Shown piece after piece: positions 56,528-64,000 of a stretch of DNA of 64,000 nucleotides. Both the position numbers and the translations under genes were made by a program. The stretch spans positions 1 through 64,000 of the forward strand of contig CAYMCP010000004.1 in the NCBI GenBank assembly GCA_964388965.1. The letters are read 5' to 3'. Source of the stretch: Albibeggiatoa sp964388965 (GTDB lineage: Bacteria > Pseudomonadota > Gammaproteobacteria > Beggiatoales > Beggiatoaceae). Position 1 is the first letter of the stretch. Every line of letters starts with the position of its first letter. Below the pieces are notes generated by a model. The model was not told the origin of the DNA. It made no database searches and saw only the letters and a program-made list of their open reading frames with translations.

Positions 56528-57718
56528 ATGTTAGGATTTACGCAAAAACCAACCAATCCAGAGGTAAACCAAACCGCTGAACAAGAGGGTGGTGAACACC
56601 AGTCAACTGAAACAAACAAATCTAACTTTTGGGGTTTTGGATTAAAAAAATCTGATTCAACGGCACAAGAATCGGTACAGGAAGAAAAATCAACAAAAGT
56701 CTTTGGCTTTAAAATTGGTGGGCAAACGGAGGAGAGGAAAAAAACCAAAGAATCGAGAACTGAAGAGTCAAAAGTCAGTTTTTTCCAACGTTTAAAACAG
56801 GGTTTAAGTCGTACTCGTGAAAGTTTTACTTCAAATTTAGCAAGTTTATTTGCTGAAAAGAAAGCAATTGACGATGAGCTATTGGAAGAAATTGAAACTT
56901 TATTACTAACGTCGGACGCTGGTATTGAGGCAACCCAATTAATCATGAATGATTTACAAAAGCGTGTCACCAAAGATCAATTAAAAGAAAGTGGCGAATT
57001 GTATCAAGCACTCAAGGAAAATATGCAAAATTTGTTAGAACTTGTTGAACAACCGCTTGAAATTTCAGAAGATTCAAATGCACCTTATGTAATTTTAATG
57101 ATTGGGATGAATGGTGCGGGTAAAACAACGACGATTGGCAAATTAGCTAAACGTTTTCAAAGTCAAGGTAAGTCTGTGATGTTAGCAGCAGGTGATACTT
57201 TCCGCGCCGCTGCGGTGGAACAGTTGGGAGTGTGGGGGGAGCGCAATAATGTTCTCGTTGTAGCACAACACGACAAAGCCGATTCAGCCGCCGTGATCTT
57301 CGATGCGTTACAATCTGCACAAGCTAAAAATATAGATGTATTAATCGCTGATACTGCTGGGCGTTTGCATACGCAAGCTCATCTTATGGAGGAGTTAAAA
57401 AAGATTAAACGTGTTATGACTCGTTTGGATGAAAATGCACCGCATGAGGTGATGTTAGTATTAGACGCAACGATTGGTCAAAATGCGTTGATGCAGGCGA
57501 AACAGTTTCATCAAGCGATTGGTATTACAGGGATTAATATTACTAAATTGGATGGGACAGCGAAAGGAGGGATTGTTTTTGCTGTTGCGCATCAACTGGG
57601 TTTACCAATTCGTTTTATTGGAGTTGGTGAGAAAATTGACGATTTACGAGTATTTAATGCACAACAGTTTGTTGAAGCATTGTTGACAACGACACAAGAG
57701 GATAATCATGATGAATAA
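56528..57718 (+). CDS. ftsY: Signal recognition particle receptor FtsY
   Basis: 396 aa SRP GTPase that brings ribosome-nascent chain complexes to the Sec translocon. A ~95-residue charged N-terminal region precedes the NG domain, as in other gammaproteobacteria. G1 GMNGAGKTTTIGKLA, the family insertion AGDTFRAAAVEQL, G3 DTAGR and G4 TKLDGTAKGG are intact. The 3' end overlaps the lipoprotein gene downstream. ftsE and ftsX, frequent neighbours, are absent. Confidence 0.96.
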   Translation: MLGFTQKPTNPEVNQTAEQEGGEHQSTETNKSNFWGFGLKKSDSTAQESVQEEKSTKVFGFKIGGQTEERKKTKESRTEESKVSFFQRLKQGLSRTRESFTSNLASLFAEKKAIDDELLEEIETLLLTSDAGIEATQLIMNDLQKRVTKDQLKESGELYQALKENMQNLLELVEQPLEISEDSNAPYVILMIGMNGAGKTTTIGKLAKRFQSQGKSVMLAAGDTFRAAAVEQLGVWGERNNVLVVAQHDKADSAAVIFDALQSAQAKNIDVLIADTAGRLHTQAHLMEELKKIKRVMTRLDENAPHEVMLVLDATIGQNALMQAKQFHQAIGITGINITKLDGTAKGGIVFAVAHQLGLPIRFIGVGEKIDDLRVFNAQQFVEALLTTTQEDNHDE

Positions 57719-58532
57719 GCAATTTCATGGTTGGATGTTATTTGTTATTTTATTGCTGGTAGGCTGTTCGCAGCAGGGTGAAAAAGCAACAAATGAAGTC
57801 CACGTTATCGAAACACCGACATCAAGACCTGAGATTGTTGAACCTGTTGATAAACCAGTATCGCCTGTTGAACAAGAAGTAATCGAATCTGACATTGATG
57901 AATCGCAGGAAACCGTCGAATCTGACATTGACGAATCACAGGAAACCGTCGAATCCGACATTGACGAATCGCAGGAAACCGTCGAATCTGACATTGACGA
58001 ATCGCAGGAAACCGTTGAATCTAACATTGACGAATCGCAGGAAACCGTCGAATCCGACATTGACGAATCGCAGGAAACCATCGAATCCGACATTGACGAA
58101 TCACAGGAAATCATTGAAACTGAAGTAATCGAAGTGACAGATGATGTTATCCCTAATTATCCGCGTTTTCTGATTAAAGTTATTCATAATGACTTGTTTG
58201 CGCCAAATAAATTAATTTCGCTTGGCATTGAAATTACGAATTCTTTAGATAAAGATATTGAACATTTTGATGGACACGTCATTATTTACGACAATCAAAA
58301 TAATTTACTAGGCAGTTTAGACTTTGTAGATAACAATATTTTAAAATTAAATTTTTTCCGACATCGCTATTATTTGCAACCTCAACAAACCAAAGTATGG
58401 GGTTTAGGTGTGCGAGAAGAAGATATGTATACGTTTTATCATGGTTTACTCGACAAACGTGCGAGCCAACTAAAAGCGGAATTTATTGTTACGTTAATTA
58501 AATATACTGATGGCACACGAGATATTTTTTGA
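57711..58532 (+). CDS. Lipoprotein with seven 11-residue acidic repeats
   Basis: 273 aa from ATG 57711; ATG 57708 is equally possible. Signal peptide and lipobox LLVGC predict lipidation. After a short linker, seven tandem ESDIDESQETV-type units form a strongly acidic stalk (residues ~59-135). The C-terminal ~130 residues form a beta-rich domain (ISLGIEITNSLDKDIEHFDG and WGLGVREEDMYTFYHG) of no family I recognise. The start lies inside ftsY. It is probably a surface or periplasmic protein. Confidence 0.8.
   Translation: MNKQFHGWMLFVILLLVGCSQQGEKATNEVHVIETPTSRPEIVEPVDKPVSPVEQEVIESDIDESQETVESDIDESQETVESDIDESQETVESDIDESQETVESNIDESQETVESDIDESQETIESDIDESQEIIETEVIEVTDDVIPNYPRFLIKVIHNDLFAPNKLISLGIEITNSLDKDIEHFDGHVIIYDNQNNLLGSLDFVDNNILKLNFFRHRYYLQPQQTKVWGLGVREEDMYTFYHGLLDKRASQLKAEFIVTLIKYTDGTRDIF
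57885..58115 (+). repeat. 33-bp tandem repeat, seven units
   Basis: Seven exact 33-bp units (231 bp) starting GAATCTGACATTGATGAATC, differing at a few, mainly third, codon positions. In-frame copy-number change would lengthen or shorten the stalk. Confidence 0.95.
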
Positions 58533-58772
58533 GACAACTTGAAATATTTGCGCGAGTAAATTTAATTTCTTATATTACAAGCACTTAGCGAAACTCAGCA
58601 AAAACGCTATAACCAATTGTTTTTACTAAAATTTTAGCGTAATTATAGCTATCTCGTGCAAAGGTTTCAAATTGATAGGTTTCACGACCTATTTAACTTT
58701 AACACTTGATTTTGTGCCCTAAAACAGGTTAAATGCGTAGCGTAAATACCACCACCTTTAGGAGAATGATTT

Positions 58773-59693
58773 GTGAAAAAGCTTAATCAATATGTTATAT
58801 CGACTGTGTTGTTGTTGCTTTCAACCGCGAGTTTTGCGCTAGAAGAGATTAGTATCGGTGCAGGCGGTGCCTCTGGTGAATATACCAACACTATTGTGCC
58901 TGCGATTAGTAAAGCATTAGCAGATTATGGTTATCGCGCCAGTGCCGAGATTTCGGCAGGTAGTCAGGCTAATATTGATAGCGTGCTAAAAGGTGAATTA
59001 CCTGCGGGTCTAAGCCAATTAGATGTTGCGGCTTTAAACATGACTCCCGAAAAAGACCCTCAAGAAAAATTAGTGTTATTAGGCAAAATCGCGCCAGAGG
59101 CATTATTTTGTGCAGCGCGCAAGGATAGCAAAATTAAGAGTTATCATGACATAACTGACAAACAGGAAAGCCCATTAAAAGTATCTGTCGGTCGTGAAGA
59201 AAGTGGTACTGCTAAAACGTTTCAATATTTAATGCGTATTGACCCAGAACTCAACAGTTCCAAAGTTCAATTATACTATCGTCCCAACGTTAAAGTAGAG
59301 CTTAACCGTTTAGTATCTGGTAGACGTGATTTAGTTTGTTTCGTGATGTCGCCTAATCCCGATAATGATCGGATTAAAATGGTAACGGAAAGTGAAGAAT
59401 TAACTTTTATTACTGTTGATGATCCATTATTGGTTGAGAAATCTCGTGTTTCTGGCATGAATGTGTATGATATTTTTGAAGTACCTGTATCGAGTGGCAT
59501 TTTAGGTTTTAATCAGAAAAAGGTTAAAACATTAGTAACATGGGTTGGTATCGTGGTAAATGAGTCAGAAGCGGATGAGAAATTATTAAACGCTTTAAGT
59601 TCCGTTGCAATGCGACCAGATTTATTACCAGAAAATAGTTTAGCTGGTAAAGCAACCCAATTGTTCAATAGCTTACGCAGTGCCGTTCAATAA
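58773..59693 (+). CDS. TAXI-family TRAP-type solute-binding protein
   Basis: 306 aa with a signal peptide (VISTVLLLLSTASFA). The TAXI signature appears as ISIGAGGASGEYTNTIVPAI near the N-terminus, followed by AGSQANIDSVLKGELPAGL. It binds small carboxylates in the periplasm for a TRAP transporter. No permease is adjacent; the dctQM pair 26 kb away lacks its own binding protein, but TAXI proteins normally pair with a fused permease, so the match is uncertain. Preceded by TAGGAGAATGA. Confidence 0.75.
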   Translation: MKKLNQYVISTVLLLLSTASFALEEISIGAGGASGEYTNTIVPAISKALADYGYRASAEISAGSQANIDSVLKGELPAGLSQLDVAALNMTPEKDPQEKLVLLGKIAPEALFCAARKDSKIKSYHDITDKQESPLKVSVGREESGTAKTFQYLMRIDPELNSSKVQLYYRPNVKVELNRLVSGRRDLVCFVMSPNPDNDRIKMVTESEELTFITVDDPLLVEKSRVSGMNVYDIFEVPVSSGILGFNQKKVKTLVTWVGIVVNESEADEKLLNALSSVAMRPDLLPENSLAGKATQLFNSLRSAVQ

Positions 59694-59731
59694 TTTTTTA
59701 AAGCTTATTTTTCGTAGACAAGGGTGGGAAT

Positions 59732-59745
59732 GAGCCGCTTGGCTC
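59732..59745 (+). terminator. Hairpin after the TAXI gene
   Basis: GAGCC-GCTT-GGCTC, extended loosely by GGGTGGG and CCCCTCCC, lies 38 bases after the stop. No T run is present. Confidence 0.4.
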
Positions 59746-59759
59746 CCCTCCCCTGAAGT

Positions 59760-59829
59760 TATACAACTGGTTTGAAATATCATTATATTTTCTTTTACAT
59801 CGCATAGACACAAGTCATGCCTTGTCTAT
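59760..59829 (-). repeat. MITE-1 fragment, inverted
   Basis: TATACAACTGGTTTGAAATA corresponds to the reverse of the MITE-1 right end, followed by a reduced interior ending CAAGTCATGCCTTGTCTAT. Degenerate copy. Confidence 0.55.
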
Positions 59830-59867
59830 CAACGTCTTGAATATCCAAAGATTAACGTATTTGAAGA

Positions 59868-62270
59868 CTATTCTGGTTCTGACGGCGCAAAGTGTACAAT
59901 ACAAATTTTATCTGCATTCATAACCACTTGATTAGTATCACAATCACCTTCCCAGCGTTCAAATTGCCAATTTAAAGCGGGTTTAACTCTAAATTCGATT
60001 AACTGATTATTAGGATAAGTTTGCTCACATTCTTGACTACAACCATTTACCATGCCTTTCCCTTCTATTTTTAATGTTAATTTATATTCGCCTTCACATG
60101 CCTTAGTACGCAATGAAACACGAGCAGGTGGTGATTGTTTATTTCTACTAGCGTATGCTTTCACTGTATATTGATAAGTCATGCTACATGTAAAATCAGT
60201 GTCACGATAAGCGACTGTATGAGCTGGAACTTTAGCGATTTCATTCCCGTCGCGTTCGACAATGTAACCTTGCTCACTATTATTGGTATCATTCCAAATT
60301 AAATTGATATATTTGTCATCTACTAAGAAAGCGGCTAGCTGCGTAGGTGCAACCAATTCTGTACAAGGTACTGTTTTTACATCTATTTCTACTTTAAGTA
60401 ATGAACGACCTTTTTTATTGACGCTAGAAATTTCATATTGATAAGTCTGGTTACAACGCACTTCAATATCCTGATAAAAACGTGAATTTTCTGGCAAGGA
60501 AATAGGATTTTTCAAATCATGGCGTTTTAGCATAAATTGTTCTTCATTATCGCTGTTATCATGCCAGTTTAGTAAAATTTGATTTTCCTCTATTACGACC
60601 GCTTTAAATTCAGTCGGTGAATTAGGTGGCTGTTCAATATCATTATCAATAATTTTAACGTCAAAAGCATTTGTATTTTCATTATTTATATTAAATACTA
60701 AGTTTTTGCCATAATTCATATCTTGACTACTTACAGAGTGATAAAGCGTTGCAAAATGCACATCTTCAAGTATTTCATCCGGCACTGCTGATATTTGCAC
60801 ATTTCGCGCTTGTGACCAATTTTCATTATTAAATAATAAATGATTTGGATACGTTAAGAGCTGATTGTCATAAGATTCGATTTTAATATCGACTGATTTT
60901 TGTGGCGTGGTGCTTAAATAAATCGTGTAGTTGTCTGTTGTTTCCTCTTCGACTAGCTGATTTAATCCTTGTTTAATAATAATACCTGCATCATTATCTC
61001 GAATTGGAAACTGTAAAGTAGACGTTAAATTGTGATAATCTCGATCTTGGCTTTGAGTCTGATGTAATATTTCGCCATCATGCCAACCCTCGACGAGTTG
61101 ATCATCTGCTGCTGTTAGAAAAATATCAATTGGTTGCGTATCAGTCAAAATAAATGTTGCCGCTTGTCCTGCTCCTAACTCATTGATAGTTAATTGCTTA
61201 TCAGGTGTAAGCGTTAACTCTACTGCTGCGGTCGGTAATTGAGATAACGAAATCGTATAACTATCTCCCATGCCGTCTTCAGATAATTCGTAAAATTCAC
61301 GCTTTTTTACATTATAAACTAATGCCTTAGGTTTAGTGGAATATATAAAATCATCTTGAGTTTCACTTGCTTGAAAATCATTATTACCTGTATATTCTGC
61401 GTAAAAATGGTAATCCTGATATTCTGGTAATGTCAGTTGGCAAGAGCCAAAACCTCTATCTTTTGTTTCGAGTTTATCATGACAACTTTGTACGCCATTG
61501 CTGACTGTGACTAGTCCTGTCGGCGCAACGCCTAACTCGTTGGACACTTGAAATGAAAAAGTAACCGCTTGCCCGATTTGGCTAGTTGGTGGAAATGCGC
61601 TTAATAATTCGATTTTTGAATTAATTGGCGTGATGGTAATATAAAATTCTACTGTTGCGGATAAACCTTCTAAATCTATCCCTTCGATTGTGATGATTGC
61701 CTCACCACTTTGCTCGTAGGTAAGTTTTAAGATATTTTTTTTAATTGTAGCGTAAACGATATGGGGTTGAGTATTGTTTACAATTTCATAGCGTAATTCG
61801 TGGTGGCTATTGTCAATATCATAAAAATAGTTTTCTAATTCATAAGCTTGCATTGGTGAGCCGTAAGGTACTTGAATCGTTTCATTGCGTAATGCTACGG
61901 GATTATCGTTTACAGGTGTGATAGAAAGAATAATATCAATTAAATCCATTTCATCATGTATATCAGTAACTTGAATCGTAAAATTATCATTACCGTAATA
62001 ATGTAAATGCGGGGTGTAATGAATTGTTTGAACGCTGTTGCTGCCTACCATTCTAATAGTGCCATGTTGAGCGTTTTTAGCAACCGACCAATTTAATTTG
62101 TCATATTCCGCATCGCTCGCAGTGAGCACAAAAGAGAAAGTGCTATCATCTTCTGATAAACTTAACTCAAGCCGTTCACCTTCCATAATTCGAGGTGATG
62201 TATTAGTAGGTTCTGCGTTAGCACTTGGTAGTAAGCACAGCAATAAGCAGAAATTTAAAATGTATCGCAT
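59868..62270 (-). CDS. Secreted multidomain Ig/FN3-like surface protein
   Basis: 800 aa with signal peptide (ILNFCLLLCLLPSANA). In order: a cadherin-like domain (~20-120, ending SITPVNDNP), a second similar unit (to ~215), an Ig-like domain (~215-315), a Calx-beta-like region (~325-545), two fibronectin type III domains (~548-640 and ~645-727, each with NxxxLxWxDxxxxExxF/Y), and a C-terminal InlB B-repeat-like domain (LKIEGKGMVNGCSQECEQTY, FERWEGDCD). No sorting signal or anchor is seen. A probable adhesin or matrix protein; function unproven. Confidence 0.78.
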   Translation of the reverse strand: MRYILNFCLLLCLLPSANAEPTNTSPRIMEGERLELSLSEDDSTFSFVLTASDAEYDKLNWSVAKNAQHGTIRMVGSNSVQTIHYTPHLHYYGNDNFTIQVTDIHDEMDLIDIILSITPVNDNPVALRNETIQVPYGSPMQAYELENYFYDIDNSHHELRYEIVNNTQPHIVYATIKKNILKLTYEQSGEAIITIEGIDLEGLSATVEFYITITPINSKIELLSAFPPTSQIGQAVTFSFQVSNELGVAPTGLVTVSNGVQSCHDKLETKDRGFGSCQLTLPEYQDYHFYAEYTGNNDFQASETQDDFIYSTKPKALVYNVKKREFYELSEDGMGDSYTISLSQLPTAAVELTLTPDKQLTINELGAGQAATFILTDTQPIDIFLTAADDQLVEGWHDGEILHQTQSQDRDYHNLTSTLQFPIRDNDAGIIIKQGLNQLVEEETTDNYTIYLSTTPQKSVDIKIESYDNQLLTYPNHLLFNNENWSQARNVQISAVPDEILEDVHFATLYHSVSSQDMNYGKNLVFNINNENTNAFDVKIIDNDIEQPPNSPTEFKAVVIEENQILLNWHDNSDNEEQFMLKRHDLKNPISLPENSRFYQDIEVRCNQTYQYEISSVNKKGRSLLKVEIDVKTVPCTELVAPTQLAAFLVDDKYINLIWNDTNNSEQGYIVERDGNEIAKVPAHTVAYRDTDFTCSMTYQYTVKAYASRNKQSPPARVSLRTKACEGEYKLTLKIEGKGMVNGCSQECEQTYPNNQLIEFRVKPALNWQFERWEGDCDTNQVVMNADKICIVHFAPSEPE

Positions 62271-62336
62271 ATCAATTTTTTGATTTTAGCAAGTTGATTA
62301 AATGAACAGCAAACGCTTATTTTAACACCCTAATCT

Positions 62337-62486
62337 TATAGAACTCATTTGACATGTTTAAAATAAATGAATATTAGTCTAAAGAGACAAGGTTTTGTAG
62401 TGACAAGATATACCTTGTTTCCACGATGTGAAAGAAAATAGAATAATATTCTAACCTATTTACTAAGATTTCAAACCAGTTCTATA
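62337..62486 (+). mobile_element. Complete MITE-1, 150 bp
   Basis: The left end TATAGAACTCATTTGACATG and the right end, reverse TATAGAACTGGTTTGAAATC, are inverted repeats. TA flanks both sides. The interior has an ACAAGG/CCTTGT stem and no coding capacity. It is the reference copy for the family in this window. Confidence 0.88.
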
Positions 62487-62520
62487 ATACAAAATCACAG
62501 CAAACTAAAATGTGAATATT

Positions 62521-64000
62521 ATGAAATTATTATTTAAAGTTCTCAAATATACTTTATTATTCAGTCTATTAGGCATTATGCTTATCGGTGCAGGCACAGC
62601 ATGGCTATTGGGCACAGAGTCAGGTGTAAATTTTCTCGTCGCACAAGGCAAAAGATATGCGCCCGGCAGTTTGGAGATTGAGCAAATTAAAGGTACTTTA
62701 CTTGGTGAATTATACCTAACTCATGTCAGTTACAATCAACAAAATACAGTTGATGCCAAAATTGAAAATGTATTGTTGAGTTGGCGACCGAGTGCCTTAT
62801 TTTCTCGTACCGCACACATCAAGCAATTACACTTCAATGGTCTAGCTGTCAAATTACCCGAATCAGAAAAATCACCAAAATCTAACGAACCTATTAGTCT
62901 TCCTGACATTAAATTACCATTTAACATTATTTTAGATGATGTGCAAATTAATCAAGTCGCGGTACAGACGGGTGATGGTAAACCGTTTGAAATCAACACG
63001 AGTCAATTACAAGCACAACTTATTGAAAAATTAACATTACGGAAATTGAATGTTGACGCGCCTTTATTTACTGTCCGCGCTCTGGGTGATGCGCAACTTA
63101 TCACGCCGCATCCACTTAATTTAACTGCTGATTGGACAGCTAATATTGATAATACACCACCATTAGCAGGTCACGCGGATATTTACGGTGATACCAATAA
63201 AATTACAATAAATCATCAGTTAGCTCAACCTGTATCTGTCAATTTAGAGGCGGTTGCAAATGATTTACTTGGTCTATTAACGTGGAATGTGGATATTGAT
63301 TGGCAACAAATTCAATACCCATTTGATACGAAAGAAATTAAAAAAATCGTCGTCGATGCACGTAACGCTAAACTCAGCGCGTCGGGCGATTTAAACAATT
63401 ATCAAGCTACACTTAATGCGGATGTCACAGGTAAAGATATTCCACAAGGTAGGTGGGAAATAGTGGCAAAAGGCGATAGAACACAAGCGAATATTGAAAC
63501 TTTAGAAGCAGATATTTTAACTGGTAAAGTTTCTGGAGTAGGTTTTATTAAGTGGGTTGGCGAGCTTGCAGGCGATATTCAACTTAAAACTGAACATATC
63601 GATATTAAACCATTTTGGAAAGAGATGCCAGACGGTTTATTTATTGATACTGAAGTTAATGCAAAATTAAAAGATAACGTGTTTAATATTAAACAGTTAG
63701 CGATAAGCATTCCACAAACTGGTGCTAAAGTGATGGCGACGGGTACGGGTTCAATTGAGGACGGTGGTAAAGATTTGGATGTAAAGATGGATTTTCAAAA
63801 TCTGCGCTGGCCACTGAAAGGACAAGATATTTTAGTCGATGCAAAACGAGGTAGATTGAGTCTAAGCGGTCGTGCTGATAATTATAATTTAATTTTAAAT
63901 GCGGACGTGACCGGGAAAGATATTCCTAAAGGTCAATGGTTAGTCAAAGCGACTGGGGATAAAACGCAAGCTGATGTTAATACTTTGAAAGCGGATATTC
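62521..64000 (+). CDS. tamB: Translocation and assembly module protein TamB, 5' part
   Basis: 493 codons in the window, continuing past the right edge. ATG 62521 opens an N-terminal membrane helix (YTLLFSLLGIMLIGAGTAWL) followed by the TamB-type LEIEQIKGTLLGELYLTHVSY and a long beta-helical body. An internal duplication is visible: NADVTGKDIPQGRW around residue 300 recurs as NADVTGKDIPKGQW around residue 460, each followed by a TQAxxxTLxADI stretch. TamB spans the periplasm and works with TamA in outer-membrane lipid or protein transport. tamA is not upstream. Confidence 0.82.
   Translation, partial: MKLLFKVLKYTLLFSLLGIMLIGAGTAWLLGTESGVNFLVAQGKRYAPGSLEIEQIKGTLLGELYLTHVSYNQQNTVDAKIENVLLSWRPSALFSRTAHIKQLHFNGLAVKLPESEKSPKSNEPISLPDIKLPFNIILDDVQINQVAVQTGDGKPFEINTSQLQAQLIEKLTLRKLNVDAPLFTVRALGDAQLITPHPLNLTADWTANIDNTPPLAGHADIYGDTNKITINHQLAQPVSVNLEAVANDLLGLLTWNVDIDWQQIQYPFDTKEIKKIVVDARNAKLSASGDLNNYQATLNADVTGKDIPQGRWEIVAKGDRTQANIETLEADILTGKVSGVGFIKWVGELAGDIQLKTEHIDIKPFWKEMPDGLFIDTEVNAKLKDNVFNIKQLAISIPQTGAKVMATGTGSIEDGGKDLDVKMDFQNLRWPLKGQDILVDAKRGRLSLSGRADNYNLILNADVTGKDIPKGQWLVKATGDKTQADVNTLKADI

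Noticed and set aside
57885..58115. A repeat-in-toxin or Ca-binding motif in the acidic lipoprotein repeats
   Set aside because: The unit ESDIDESQETV lacks the GGxGxDxxx pattern; its acidity alone does not support calcium binding.
57725..58128. Alternative frames on both strands over the 33-bp repeats, and a possible CRISPR
   Set aside because: The units are directly adjacent without spacers and code for a lipoprotein stalk; the other frames are repeat shadows.

Overview
The window looks like a draft scaffold of a moderately AT-rich gammaproteobacterium. The cbb3 oxidase operon, methylcitrate enzymes, K+-independent H+-pyrophosphatase, TauE/SafE-type permease, PilS/PilR pair, GspF, long RHS and Ig-like surface proteins and many small dispersed repeats would suit a Beggiatoa/Thiotrichales-type sulfur oxidiser. 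That placement is an inference from gene content and style. A 100-base N gap lies at 4094-4193.

Layout. 1-5.7 kb holds surface proteins: an RHS/YD protein split by a frameshift, a 33-aa small protein, and a CAP-domain protein whose DDKDDSTT repeats contain the gap. 5.9-9.1 kb holds a decayed TnpB element, galE, and rpe-gph. 9.4-12.6 kb is ccoNOQP, with a perfect FNR-type box far upstream. 13.5-15.6 kb is prpC/prpB. 15.9-18.0 kb is an exosortase H pair behind a signal-less OpuAC-like protein. 18.1-19.7 kb is an MCE protein with its auxiliary lipoprotein. Then come tRNA-Asn, trpS, a YdbH/AsmA-like protein with pilS-pilR, two GT4 glycosyltransferases, a TauE-like permease, TRAP dctQM, a pentapeptide-repeat protein, and fabD-fabG-acpP-fabF.

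37.7-44.4 kb, read on the minus strand, is the most unusual block. A MalQ-like protein lacking the expected GH77 nucleophile is followed tightly by a small secreted peptide, a membrane-anchored TIR-like protein, a second TIR-like protein and a 1232-aa nSTAND ATPase with a membrane segment and WD40 repeats. It has the architecture of a signalling or conflict (possibly antiphage) cassette.

44.6-64 kb holds carB-greA, gspF, hppA, a 58-aa protein, an aspartate-type aminotransferase, mrdA (PBP2), ftsY overlapping a repeat-rich lipoprotein, a TAXI-type binding protein, an 800-aa Ig/FN3 surface protein, and the start of tamB.

Spaces between genes are filled with at least four families of small repeats. 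MITE-1 has TATAGAACY ends and apparent TA targets. MITE-2 is 132 bp with a 5-bp target duplication and is nested in MITE-1 twice. MITE-3 is 116 bp with 24-bp inverted ends. A fourth family consists of arrays of short GC-rich hairpins. MITE-1 ends also bound the TnpB remnant, interrupt the RHS gene at the left edge, and supply sequence at the 5' ends of galE and dctQ.
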